10,755 nt of DNA, from positions 2,317,501 to 2,328,255 of the forward strand of contig WPIO01000064.1 of assembly GCA_009760855.2 (NCBI GenBank), read 5' to 3'. The stretch is from Cristatella mucedo (taxonomy: Eukaryota; Bryozoa; Phylactolaemata; Cristatellidae). The translations under genes and the position numbers were made by a program. Of the stretch, positions 1-7,895 are shown one piece after another (positions within the stretch are counted from its first letter, which is position 1; every line of letters begins with the position of its first letter). The notes beneath the pieces are model-generated. The model was not told the origin of the DNA and ran no database searches. It saw nothing but the letters and a program-made list of their open reading frames with translations.

Positions 1-63
1 GCCTGTCTGTTTGCCTGACATTGACATCGAATCCAGCAGGCAAGGAAGGAGAAGGCCACTCAC
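1..63 (-). other. 5' end of the P450 intron that precedes the haem-cysteine exon
   Basis: On the minus strand the sequence opens with GTGAGTGG directly after the split Gly codon. It then shows no continuation of the P450 haem-binding motif in any frame. It is taken as the start of an intron running past the left edge. Confidence 0.75.
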
Positions 64-243
64 CCATAGAGAAGGGCACGACGTGGTCGTGCGAGTTTGG
101 TGCTGCTGCCTTGATGCTGCCCTTGTCATCTGGAGCCATGAAGCGCTCGGGGTTAAATTGCTCTGGCTCAGAAAACAAATCTTCATCGAAATGTATAGAC
201 GTCAAGTTGGGGATAATAATCGTGCCTTTCTTTATGACATAGC
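64..243 (-). CDS. Cytochrome P450, exon with PERF motif and start of haem-binding loop
   Basis: Last P450 exon inside the window. The acceptor CTCTTTCTTCAAG ends at 244. The first two bases, GC, complete a Gly codon begun in the previous exon, giving S-F-S-G-Y-V-I-K-K-G-T-I-I-I-P-N, the usual beta-strand before the meander. F-N-P-E-R-F follows (157-140), the PERF element that locks the K-helix ExxR. Then comes a variable stretch and H-V-V-P-F-S-M-G. The final codon is split ATG-G|GTGAGT, donor at 63-58. This is the same position and phase as the last intron of vertebrate CYP2 genes, inside the Gly of F-S-x-G-x-R-x-C. The haem-ligand Cys must therefore be in the next exon, left of the window; read-through over 63-1 gives no G-x-R-x-C. 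The exon is open over 180 nt. Confidence 0.92.
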
Positions 244-821
244 CTTGAAGAAAGAGGCAGACAGCTGTCTTGGCAACATTGACAGCAGTGTGACGAAAAC
301 AGTCGCAGTTATCTAACCAGTGAACTGCCTCTGACGGCATTAGCACAATCTCGTAATTATCGATAAGGAGGCCTCATGTAAAAAACACAAGCATGCGTTG
401 TACTCATATGTGTGACATGCAACAAATATGCACAGCTCGTGTGCAATATACAACAAATATACAATAAATAGAATATACAATAAAGATACAAAGCCGGCTT
501 GCATTTGAAATGCTCAATGCAAGTATTAAGCCCGCCGCAAAGGAAGTAGTTTCCCAGTGAAGTTTCTTAGTGTCAGCATAGAGAGGTAAGGATTATGTAA
601 TTCAGTGAACAATCGGACCGTAGAACTATGTATGCAGTCAGAGTCTTATAAGATTTTTGTAAACACGTGTGCACTAAGGGCACACCATGAGAAAGTATTG
701 ACCCATTATTGCAGAAATAAACTCATTAGTCTACTTAAAGACAAAGGTCAGATGATGCCAAGCTTACACGCTGCTATCGATAAGGCTATAAGTAGTGCTA
801 GGTTTAAATCTCGAACCTAAT

Positions 822-846
822 GAGAGAAAGAGAGATTGAGGAGAGA

Positions 847-923
<77 letters not shown>

Positions 924-1162
924 AAGAAGAGGCATAGTAGAGGCGTGAAGGGAGAAAATGAGGGATAGATAGAAATGAGAGTGAGTGAGATAGAGATGAC
1001 ATATAGATAGATAGAGATAGAAAGAGAAGGAGGGAGCAAGTGAGGGAGGGAGAGAGAGAGTGGGAAGGAGAGAGAGAGAGAGGCAAGAGGAAGAAATAAG
1101 AACAGGGGAAAAGGTTGAGAGTGGTAGATAGAAAAAAGGAGAGAGAGAGAGAGAGAGAGAGC
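822..1162. repeat. GA-rich purine tract with two pure GA arrays
   Basis: The plus strand is almost all purine. A pure AG/GA run lies at 850-920 (about 35 units) and a shorter one at 1139-1161. Between them are GA, GGGA and GATA motifs with a few scattered pyrimidines. On the minus (transcribed, sense) strand the intron therefore carries long CT tracts. Long Leu/Ser-rich open frames on the minus strand here are artefacts of the repeat. Confidence 0.95.
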
Positions 1163-1802
1163 AGTAATTCCGATATTGACTGCACAAGGGGATCATGCCA
1201 CTGACTTGAGCTTAGGTCTTGGGTGACACACGCTGAAGATTCCTCTATGGTTCTGCCGAGCATTCAGCAATAGGCAAGGATGATGGCTAACCGCTAATGC
1301 AAATTAACCAGGTAGGTGTGTGGTATATACATGTACATATAAGTATCCCGACAGCAATATGATCGCAGGAGTGTTGCCCTTGTCCGAGTGGTGCATACTG
1401 GTGTGCAGTTCCTTCCAGAAGGAGAACCGAGTCTGTGTCCTCCTGAATGTAGCCTGGTGATGTTCTTGGTCGTGACAGCATCCCATTTCGGCCAGCACAC
1501 TCGTCGGTTTACTGAGCATCACCAGCTTCATGTCTTTTTCTTGAATGAGTCCCAGGTGGTGAAGTGGAGCCTGGTTTGCCTCAAGGCTAATTGACGATGC
1601 TTTGTGGGCCTACTGGCTGATTACATCGATGATTGCAATGCATATATGCTGGCAACTAATTAAGTAATCTTTGCTCTCGACTTACATTCATATATATTCA
1701 CTTATATAATATCATATTCTTGTATATTCATTGAATTTATGTAACTTGTGGGATGTCTCAATTCTATCGTAGTGGCCAGCACGGTACCTACAACACGTGC
1801 AC

Positions 1803-1830
1803 ACAAACAAACACACACACACACACACAC
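1803..1830. repeat. AC dinucleotide run with AAAC interruptions
   Basis: ACAAACAA leads into ten uninterrupted AC units (1811-1830), ending at AATGCC. Confidence 0.95.
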
Positions 1831-1943
1831 AATGCCAGCTACAACGGTTCCCATGGCGACAAATGCAAGTTTCTCTTTCCTTTATAAAATTAGTGGCTTT
1901 GCGACTGGGAAGTGGGCAGAGCAGCTCTTGCACAGCACATGCT

Positions 1944-1946
<3 letters not shown>

Positions 1947-2023
<77 letters not shown>

Positions 2024-2055
2024 TGTATGTATGCATGTATGTATATACATACATA
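1947..2055. repeat. Compound microsatellite: about 36 AC units then ATGT units
   Basis: AC units run without interruption from 1947 to 2019 and pass into GTAT/ATGT units with one ATGC variant, then TATA/CATA steps up to the tail of SINE copy A. The order suggests the array grew from the SINE's 3' tail. The Thr/His and Cys/Val frames across it are artefacts. Confidence 0.92.
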
Positions 2056-2200
2056 TATATCATTCATTTGTATAACGCTCTACGAAAAAACTTAATCTCT
2101 ACTCAGGCGTTTCACATATGCCACAGAGCTCGAGCATGCGACCTCAGCGTCAGACCTTGATCGTCGGGGTGAGCACCTTAACCACTAGGCCAAACAAGCG
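2056..2200 (-). mobile_element. tRNA-derived SINE-like element, family 1, copy A
   Basis: On the minus strand the head has a clean A box, TGGCCTAGTGG (2192-2182), followed by TTAAGGTGCTC. A degenerate B-box region, GAGGTCGCATGCTCGAGC, comes next. The body is GGCATATGTGAAACGCC, TAGAGATTAAGTT and AGCGTTATACAAATGAAT. The tail runs straight into ATGT and AC microsatellites on its 3' side. It shares the head and body with copies near 9571 and 10436. It sits in the P450 intron within about 50 bases of the exon ending at 2247. Confidence 0.78.
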
Positions 2201-2246
2201 AGGCATTGCCGTCCGAGTGACACCAGCGGCTACCTTGACGGCTCAC

Positions 2247-2528
2247 CGCTAAAGCTGACATCTTCTGTGGCGCAGTGCGGCAGGTCGAGGGCCACCACGT
2301 TGGCGTAGCGCTGCAGCTCGGTGATGAAGGCGCACGTGTACGGCATCCGCTCACGGTCCGCATACGTAGGCGCCCGGTCGCAGCCGATCACGGCGTCGAC
2401 CTCGGCATGCAGGCGGCTCTGCACTGCCGGCTGCTGGGCGAGCAGCAGCAGCGCCCAGCGCAGGGTGGTGGACGGCGCCTCGATGCTCATCGCGAGCAGG
2501 TCGATGCAGGCCATCAGCAGCTGGTCGT
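2247..2528 (-). CDS. Cytochrome P450, exon with I helix and K-helix ExxR
   Basis: Carries the catalytic core of the P450. The acceptor GCGCAG ends at 2529, and the exon's AC joins the preceding G to form Asp, giving S-T-F-T-D-D-Q-L-L-M. The I helix follows as D-L-L-A-M-S-I-E-A-P-S-T-T-L-R-W (2502 down to about 2455). Aligned with the CYP2 D-L-x-x-A-G-T-E-T-T-S-T-T-L-R-W, the flanks and the Glu are kept, but A-G-T becomes M-S-I and the catalytic Thr becomes Ala. Later blocks are typical: a VIGxxRxPxxxDRxxMPYT-like stretch, then the K-helix E-L-Q-R (E 2319-2317, R 2310-2308) and DLPHCATEDVSF. The exon ends AGC-G in phase 1 before the donor GTGAGC (2246-2241). Vertebrate CYP2 genes usually have an intron inside this span; here there is none. 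The exon is distinctly G+C-rich compared with the adjacent intron ends on the left. Confidence 0.92.
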
Positions 2529-3379
2529 CTGCGCAGCCATCGAAGAGCGCGCAAAGCTTGGGAGCAAAGCGTGGGAGCAAAGTGTGGGAGCTTGGCGACG
2601 AGAGGAAGAGCAAAGGGCAAAGGTGCGAGGTTCACTCAGCTCAAGGCTCAGTGAAGCCGGCCGAGCGCGCCGCCGCGAGAGACCGAAGCTAGCTCTTGCG
2701 CGCTCTCGAGAAGGCGGCTCAAATACGCACAAAAAGCGTGCATCAGCTGCGAGGTCGGCCGGTCGCCGGTGTGCCAGCGCTGCATCTGCGAAGCAGTGCT
2801 GCGCAAGCTCGCTCTAAGGACAGCCCACGCCGGTGACAGCCTGGGCTGTGCACGTGACAGCATTGCACGTGCCGTGCTCCCAGCTGCCTAGCATTGGGAT
2901 GCCTAGCTTGCTGTCTTCTCGTATGGGATTGTCGATCGTATAGAGTTTTTTCAGACCACGCCCACGCGAGCCGAAATGCAATCGGATCGTGTGTGGGTGC
3001 TGCAAACCGTGTCAATGCACAGCTGGTTGGCTAATTGGTGCTCCTCCCTCCCCCTCCCCACTGCACCGGTCCTCGTGTATAGCTGCAGTAGGCAGAAGAT
3101 AGAGCAAAGACTGAGGATTGCCTGCTTCCAGCCGAGTCTTTGCATTGCTCTTTCAGCAGAGGCAGCCATTTTACCACTGGGTGTAGAGATTTTTGCAATT
3201 CAGCCAGCCATCGTAAGTTACAGCTGATTTGAGCCAGTGTAACGAGCCGTGCATTCGATTAGCTTACCAAGACGAGTGCACGAGCCAAAACGGACAGACA
3301 CGAGACCTACCAGGCAGGGTGTCACGAGCTGTCTCCATGCTCTCGCCTTTGCGAAGGGATGCATGGACGCCACACTCAC
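2529..3379 (-). other. P450 intron of 851 bases
   Basis: Starts at the consensus donor GTGAGT (3379-3374) and ends at the GCGCAG acceptor next to 2528. Apart from the 13-bp tandem repeat near the acceptor I see only unique sequence, G+C-rich near the exon and more mixed further right. The open frames here (for example 2743-3015 minus, 2976-3227 plus) do not resemble known proteins. Confidence 0.75.
2551..2589. repeat. Three 13-bp tandem repeats near a splice acceptor
   Basis: Units GCAAAGCTTGGGA, GCAAAGCGTGGGA and GCAAAGTGTGGGA follow one another at 2551, 2564 and 2577. On the minus strand each reads as a pyrimidine-rich TCCCA-x-x-CTTTGC, ending 22 bases before the exon that starts at 2528. 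Confidence 0.9.
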
Positions 3380-3576
3380 CTGTGAACGTGCTGTCTGGTT
3401 CGCTGCGGCACTCTCTGATTTTTGCCAGGTACATGTCCAGAAACGTATCAGAACTAGCATAGCCGATCTGCTCAAGGTGAGCCTTCCGCTCGGCGATGAC
3501 GCCCTGCATGTAGCCGACAGCCGTCCGGGCATGGTTTTGCAGTGTGTGACATTTATATGGGTCGCCGGGAAGGTAC
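3380..3576 (-). CDS. Cytochrome P450, internal exon covering F-G loop to I-helix start
   Basis: Next exon of the same P450 gene. A strong acceptor (TGTCTGTTTTCGCAG) precedes G-TAC-CTA-CCC. The split codon AG|G restores Arg, so the junction reads P-L-L-R-Y-L-P-G, which is the family's conserved x-L-x-Y-L-P-G segment. There are 65 whole codons. Recognisable blocks are YLPGDPYKC at the start, a helical stretch ending in VIAERKAHLE (family: I-x-E-H-K-x-x-L), DTFLDMYLAKI (family: DFIDxYLLxM) and EPDSTFT at the end (family: ESSFT). The exon ends with a lone G in phase 1 before a consensus donor, GTGAGT (3379-3374). No stop or frameshift is present. The open frame that extends upstream to 3665 is intronic read-through without P450 similarity. 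The intron before it is 4.3 kb and full of repeats. Confidence 0.9.
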
Positions 3577-4023
3577 CTGCGAAAACAGACAGTGCAAACT
3601 TCTCCGGGAAGCTGCTGAAGTTTGTCAACGAGACCAAATCCCTTGCACTGGGAGCAGTAAAGCAAAGATCGGCCACTATGGCACCTGAAAGGTTAGAAGT
3701 TTCAAGTGATTCATTTACATAGTGGCAGACAAGCCGTGGCGGTCATCACCGCGCTGGAAGCAGTGCAATAAGGAATTGCCTGCCGAGGCACTTGAGCCTA
3801 TGGTCTGGGTCGTGGAGAGCTAGGAGCACCTGATCCCTGGGCTAAGGCCCGGGAAGCTCATGTGCAAGAGCTCATTGGCATTTCCTTCGGATCACTGCTG
3901 CAGCAGCTGGGTATTACCCATATCTTGAGGCTTGAGGCCTACCCAGCCCCCCCCCCGTATGTTTTTCCTGTACAGGAGGATGCCGAGAAAGGATAATTTT
4001 GTTTTCAATGCAGAATAGTCCCC

Positions 4024-4054
4024 TTTCAAATGCAAGAGGTTTCAAATGCAAGAG
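4024..4054. repeat. Two 15-bp direct repeats
   Basis: TTTCAAATGCAAGAG occurs exactly at 4024-4038 and 4040-4054, separated by one G. No function is apparent. Confidence 0.95.
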
Positions 4055-5321
4055 CTCGTGGGCGTGTTGAGCTTAGTCCCAGCTGCCGGCACAGAGCCAC
4101 TGAGCGCAGCTGGACCAGTCCACTGAGCACAAGTCCAGGCCTCTGGCCGGCTATCTCTGGCTTTGATACCTCTCGGCTAATATTTGCAGACTAAGGAGAA
4201 AACGAAAAGTGACAGAAGTGCAAAACAATAACTTTGTACCAAGAAAAGAAAGCCTTCGATATTGCCTTATTGACTGGAAGTGAAGAGAGATCTACAAAGA
4301 AGCACGGTTACGAACACTGCAAGCCAGGTCACAGCCAATCGAATCGAGCACAGCGAATCATGGAAGCCGGCTCCAATTCACCAGACTGTGCAGACTATTT
4401 CAGGAGAGATTGGCAATAAATACTTCTGATAACTGGGATGTCGATCAATTCAGTAACCTGCACTAGAATGACCGATCTATACAGCTTCCTGCTGTTAACA
4501 ATTACCAAGGCATTCTCGGATAATCAAATGCTTATATAGCCTTGAAAAATTGAAACCAAGATTCTCACTTGCACGACTCCTTATAGTCATAATACACAGA
4601 CCTCGAACGTATTCTATTGGCTGATAAGTAATCCAAGGTCAATTATGACTAGCTGGGACTTCTGTGTGTGTCTGCCATCAATAATTCGGCACAATTACAA
4701 ATAATGATTGGTTGTTCTGCTAGAGCATTTTCCATATAGTACTAAAAGCCTAAGTGGCTTGCTGTGTGCAGGCAGTGGCTTGCAGACTCCATCTCACGCA
4801 ACTAAGAGAAAGCGAGAAGCATAGCTGAGTCAAGAGGGCAGTCGAGGAAGTGAGTAGCATGGAGGTGGCCGTGCAGACCGGCCAGGAAGGACTGCCTGAG
4901 TCGGCAGCAGGAGAGATGTCGTTGTGATAGAATTAACGGTCATTAAGAGGAGGAATGGAGCAGCTAATTTATTGTCCATAGAAGACCAGAGGGTATTATA
5001 ATGGAGCCAAGTCATGGCAGGCCTAGTGGGTCTTAGTAAGAACTTTACTTTGTATCCATTGATCAGCCAGGAGCCAGCACAGCTCCTTCAGCAATGGAGA
5101 CACGTAGGTGTACCTCTGGGACTGATTACCTAACCATGCAGCCATATTCATCACCAGCTGCAGTGGCATAGTGGCTTTTTTTGGTAGCCAGCCAAAATGA
5201 GTTTGTAATAATCCGGCCTAGACAGCACCAAAGAGCTATCAAGCCACGGTGGTAGACAGTCTCTAACTTTAGATAGGGATCAGACATTATGGCCAACTTT
5301 AGAGGCAACCTTCTTAAATTG

Positions 5322-5490
5322 CCCTTGGTTCTTAGCCGAGGGTCAAGTTACTCTCTGTGCACGATCCAGGTCGTGGGTTCGGGCCATGCAATGAGCGATC
5401 CTTTATTGCCTACTGCAACTGGTGGTAGCGGACGTTAAGACTCTTTTGTCCCTATACAAATCGGAGTGTTGAGTCAGGAATATTTACTTC
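5322..5490 (+). mobile_element. tRNA-derived SINE-like element, family 2, copy nested in the LINE
   Basis: The head resembles a tRNA: TTAGCCGAGGG near 5332 as a loose Pol III A box and GGTTCGGGCC (5376-5385) as B box, about 40 bases apart. The body that follows (CGATCCTTTATTGCC, ACTGCAACTGGTGGTAG, CGTTAAGACTCTTTTGTCCC) closely matches the minus-strand copy near 8850-9021. LINE coding similarity stops at about 5490 (FESH...) and resumes at 5321 (NLRRL), so this element interrupts the LINE. A possible degenerate target duplication is CTTCTTAAATT (5310-5320) against CTTCGTATTTA (5488-5498); this is weak. The right boundary is uncertain by about 20 bases. Confidence 0.7.
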
Positions 5491-5690
5491 GTATTTATTA
5501 TAATGACTTTCAAATTGTAGGCAATTGTCAAAGATGACACTAAAATTCCGGGCACATGTGATGGTCACACAACAGCATCACTTGTTACAAGAGCAAAGTC
5601 TTATTTCTAGTCTAGCCACATGCTTAGGGTATCCTATAAGTAGCATTTCGGTTTTATCTTTTTTGTAAGGCAATTTGATGACATCCAAGA

Positions 5691-6359
5691 TCAAAGGACG
5701 GCAAGGAAAGTATTCAGTTTATCATATGCTGCAGCAAATTCCGAAGGTTTACATGACAAATACAGCTGTGTGACGTCAGCATAAAAGTGATATCCTATTC
5801 CATTGGCCTGAACCAGAGGTTGTATAGTAAGTATAAATGTATAAATATAAATATATAAATATAAATAAAAGTATAAATATAGTTGTAAGTATAAAAGAAG
5901 AACAGCAAAGAACCGAGGACGGACCCTTGTGTCTTCACAGATGACTGGTCTGTTGGCTGAGACTTGACCACCACACCACACGGATTGAACACGATCGGAT
6001 AAGTTCGATTTGAACCACGCTAGTGCCTCATCTGCCAGACCGATCGTTGTTCTCAATCTTTCAGTTATAATATCGGGAATTGTAGTGCCAATGGCAGCTG
6101 ATAGATCAAGCACGGCCAGGACAGTGACATTGCAGTCATCGTTGCTGCACAGGATGTCGTTGACAACACGGATGAGAGCAGTTGTGGTATTGCTTGAACC
6201 CGAACTGTAATTTCTCTGACCATTCTTTTCAATGTGGGCTACAAGCTGCTTAGCGATAATCTTTTCGAGAATTTTCGGCAATAAGGAAGAAGGGACTGGA
6301 CTGAAAACTGAGCGATAGTTTGCTAAGACCTCTGAATCCAATCTTGGCTTTTTAAGCAT
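5691..6359 (-). pseudogene. LINE reverse transcriptase core, inactivated
   Basis: A 222-codon open stretch that retains the RT core with damage. LKKPRLD...NYR is near residues 2-16, then a degenerate motif-2 region (SSGSSNTTTALIRVVNDI, about 52-69). Motif A is LDLSAA at 84-89, but the following F-D is changed to I-G; AWFKSNLSDR is at 114-123. Motif B, QGSVLGSLLF, lies in a different frame at 5929-5900, so a frameshift separates it from motif A. Motif C reads Y-A-D-V (5783-5772) instead of Y-A-D-D, losing a catalytic Asp. Between motifs B and C an A/T-rich microsatellite adds a run of Tyr, Ile, Phe and Leu codons. The enzyme would copy its RNA during target-primed reverse transcription; this copy cannot. 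It should not be annotated as a host gene although the frame is long. Confidence 0.85.
5827..5895. repeat. A/T microsatellite (TATAAA-type) inside the LINE
   Basis: An irregular array of TATAAA/ATAAAT units between two copies of the 11-mer GTAAGTATAAA (5827-5837 and 5885-5895). It interrupts the RT coding sequence between motifs B and C. The flanking 11-mers suggest growth by slippage from one such sequence after the LINE was already in place. Confidence 0.8.
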
Positions 6360-6524
6360 CGGTCGAACGATGGTTGATTTGAAATACTTTGGAGCAAAGC
6401 ATAACCCAGAGAAACATTGAAAATCAGAATAATCTGAACAATTGCTGGGCTAAGTTTGTTTGCAAGAGAAGACCACAGAGAGACTGGTATAGGGTCTTCG
6501 GGAGACGAGCTCTTTTTACTAGAC

Positions 6525-6587
6525 TTACAGGTTGCCACTTTGGAACTTACTTAGGTTACAGGTTGCCACTTCGTATACAGAAACCTC
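6525..6587. repeat. 31-bp tandem duplication within the LINE
   Basis: The exact 16-mer TTACAGGTTGCCACTT occurs at 6525-6540 and again at 6556-6571, 31 bases apart, with weaker similarity over the rest of the unit. On the minus strand both units encode a VATC stretch. The duplication and its stop codon separate the LINE's EVSVYEVATC segment from KKSSSPEDPIP. Confidence 0.85.
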
Positions 6588-7230
6588 GAAAAAAATCTCT
6601 TAAGGAAGGCAACAGGCTTCCCGTCTAGAGCAAAAATGCCAAGCACCAGGCCTACTGTAGCGATGAAACATTTATCCAGCTATCGTATGATTCATTTCTT
6701 GACACAAAATCGAAATTGACCTGCTTGATTGAACAGCTAGCAGCTCAAGCAAGCTTTTCGATTGCATACCCGTGCATAGAGAGCAGAAACTTCACAGTAC
6801 TTCATGTGCTTGACCCGAGGTACGCTGCCATCACACTGTTTTTTAGTATTGTTGCGATTAAATTCAGATCTTGTTGACAAATTCTGGATCTCCTTACTTG
6901 ATCTGAGCACAGATCGGTTTACATTGATTTATAAGTGCCACAAAGATCCTCGCCCATCCATCACTGTCACTACCTTGCAGGACACAGGGTCTGAAAAAAG
7001 CTACTAACCACGTAAGTGTATGAATGGAAATTCTGGAGAAAAGCCTTAATGTGAAACCAACAAACCACCCAAAGAACTAACTATACAATGAATACGTTCC
7101 CAGAGGTGTTCATTGAAGGTCATGGAGCCAGGTCATGTGATAGCTGTTGCAGGCCAACTCCTGGACAGGTCCGAGGATGCTAGATTGAACCATCACATTG
7201 CTCAAAGTCAGCTGCATGGATTATATGCAC

Positions 7231-7281
7231 GTTCTAGTGTCAGATCAGTTCTAGTGAAAGATAAGTTCCAGTGTCAGGTCA
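7231..7281. repeat. Three 17-bp tandem repeats
   Basis: Units GTTCTAGTGTCAGATCA (7231), GTTCTAGTGAAAGATAA (7248) and GTTCCAGTGTCAGGTCA (7265) are contiguous. They end 13 bases before the hairpin at 7295. Confidence 0.9.
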
Positions 7282-7294
7282 GAGGTCAGTCGTA

Positions 7295-7346
7295 GCACCT
7301 AGTGTGGGTACACTGGCCGTGGTGGCAGTGCACCCACCCTAGGTGC
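7295..7346. repeat. 52-base inverted repeat with 10-base loop
   Basis: GCACCTAG (7295-7302) pairs with CTAGGTGC (7339-7346), GTGGGT (7304-7309) with ACCCAC (7332-7337), and CACTG (7311-7315) with CAGTG (7326-7330). Only two single mismatches break the stem. The loop is GCCGTGGTGG. It could be a foldback element, an RNA stem in the P450 intron, or chance in a G+C-rich stretch. Confidence 0.85.
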
Positions 7347-7895
7347 AGCCAGCAGCAAGTGTTGCCCTCGATGTAGCGACCTGGCTGCCTGTCAAGCGTG
7401 CCCTTGCAGCCCAGTTCTCACCGGCAGACTTATCCGCCAGAGTGAGAGCAGCTGCTAATCCACTTTTCTGCACCGTTTTCTCTTCCGTATGTGGACCATC
7501 TGATGCTGCAAGCGCTCTTTGACTGCTGCAGCGCCTCCTCGGCTTGCAACACGTTCCAGCGCTTTGACGGAAGAAGTGCCTTTACCCAGACTGCAGCTTT
7601 AATGGGGGCGCACTGCTCAGCCTGAATCGGTTAGTGCGAGAGCCAGCAGTCGCCCTAGCACCGGGCGAGGGGACGTAGAGCAGATTTTCCTGCTTGGCGT
7701 GCAGCGCAGCCGTGCGTGCATGCATGCAGCTATGGCCGCCTGCGCACACGTGGTGCGTGCAGATGCTCGTCGTGTGGGCTGGGAGGGCGCGAGAGCCCAG
7801 TCGTCGGCCTGGGCGAATTCGATATGTGGCACACCACGGCGTTGCTTTGCAGTCACCCGGCCTAATGCAGCAGAAAGAGAACGCTGGCGACGAAC

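Larger units (their letters stand above)
244..2246 (-). other. P450 intron of 2.0 kb, repeat-rich
   Basis: Bounded by donor GTGAGC at 2246 and acceptor AAG ending at 244. From left to right it holds about 570 bases of A+T-rich unique sequence, the GA-rich purine tract, an unremarkable unique stretch (1163-1800), an AC run, the AC/ATGT compound microsatellite and a minus-strand SINE copy next to the preceding exon. A 71-codon open frame on the plus strand (605-820) has a protein-like composition but resembles no family I know and has no supporting context. No further exon was found. Confidence 0.7.
5010..6600 (-). mobile_element. Decayed CR1/L2-like non-LTR retrotransposon (LINE), 5'-truncated ORF2 remnant
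   Basis: Reading the minus strand from about 6600 down, pieces of a LINE reverse transcriptase polyprotein appear in the right order. They are an EVSVYEVATC stretch, KKSSSPEDPIPVSLW (family: KSCxLDPIPTSL), YFKSTIVRPMLKKPRLD, the RT core, KKDKTEMLLIG (family: DDKTEVLLIG), TCARNFSVIFDNCLQFESH (family: TCARNLGVIFDS, FESH), then NLRRL after an interruption, and an LKELCWLLADQWIQ block (family: LxxLHWLPVxxRIQ) near 5100-5050. This order is that of the CR1/L2/jockey group. No endonuclease domain is visible, so the copy is 5'-truncated, as is usual for LINEs, and the 3' end is lost or unrecognisable below about 5010. At least three frame changes and several stops show it is dead. It is inserted in the same orientation as the P450 gene. 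Confidence 0.85.
3577..7895 (-). other. P450 intron of 4.3 kb with nested transposon debris
   Basis: Begins at the donor GTTCGT (7895) and ends at the acceptor TTTTCGCAG (3577). It contains the LINE remnant, the nested second-family SINE, an A/T microsatellite, a short tandem repeat at 4024, and a triplicate plus hairpin at 7231-7346. The stretches 3577-4020, 4055-5000, 6620-7230 and 7350-7895 hold no gene or repeat that I can identify. There is one poly-C run of nine or ten bases near 3948. Sequence from about 7300 rightward toward the exon is clearly richer in G+C than the LINE region. Confidence 0.65.

Noticed and set aside
605-820. 71-codon plus-strand open frame with ordinary amino-acid composition
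   Set aside because: No recognisable domain, no context or splice signals, and it lies antisense in a P450 intron. A frame of this length is expected by chance in 10 kb.
764-1263. Overlapping minus-strand open frames rich in Leu and Ser
   Set aside because: They are translations of the GA/CT tract; the repeat has no stop in these frames. No protein-like segment flanks them.
1748-2160. Plus- and minus-strand frames with long Thr-His or Cys-Val runs
   Set aside because: They arise from the AC/GT microsatellite and do not resemble a protein outside it.
2275-2817. 180-codon plus-strand open frame
   Set aside because: It is antisense to the P450 catalytic exon. G+C-rich exons often leave opposite-strand frames open, and the translation resembles no family.
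3577-3665. In-frame extension upstream of the second P450 exon
   Set aside because: A strong acceptor at 3577 and the exact match of the spliced junction to the family's L-x-Y-L-P-G block show it is intronic read-through.
3800-3960. Short G+C-rich palindrome (CCTGGG...CCCGGG) and poly-C run
   Set aside because: Stem too short and no associated motif; likely chance or a sequencing-prone homopolymer.
5691-6359. Long minus-strand frame as a host gene
   Set aside because: Motif order identifies it as LINE reverse transcriptase, with frameshifts and a lost catalytic Asp.
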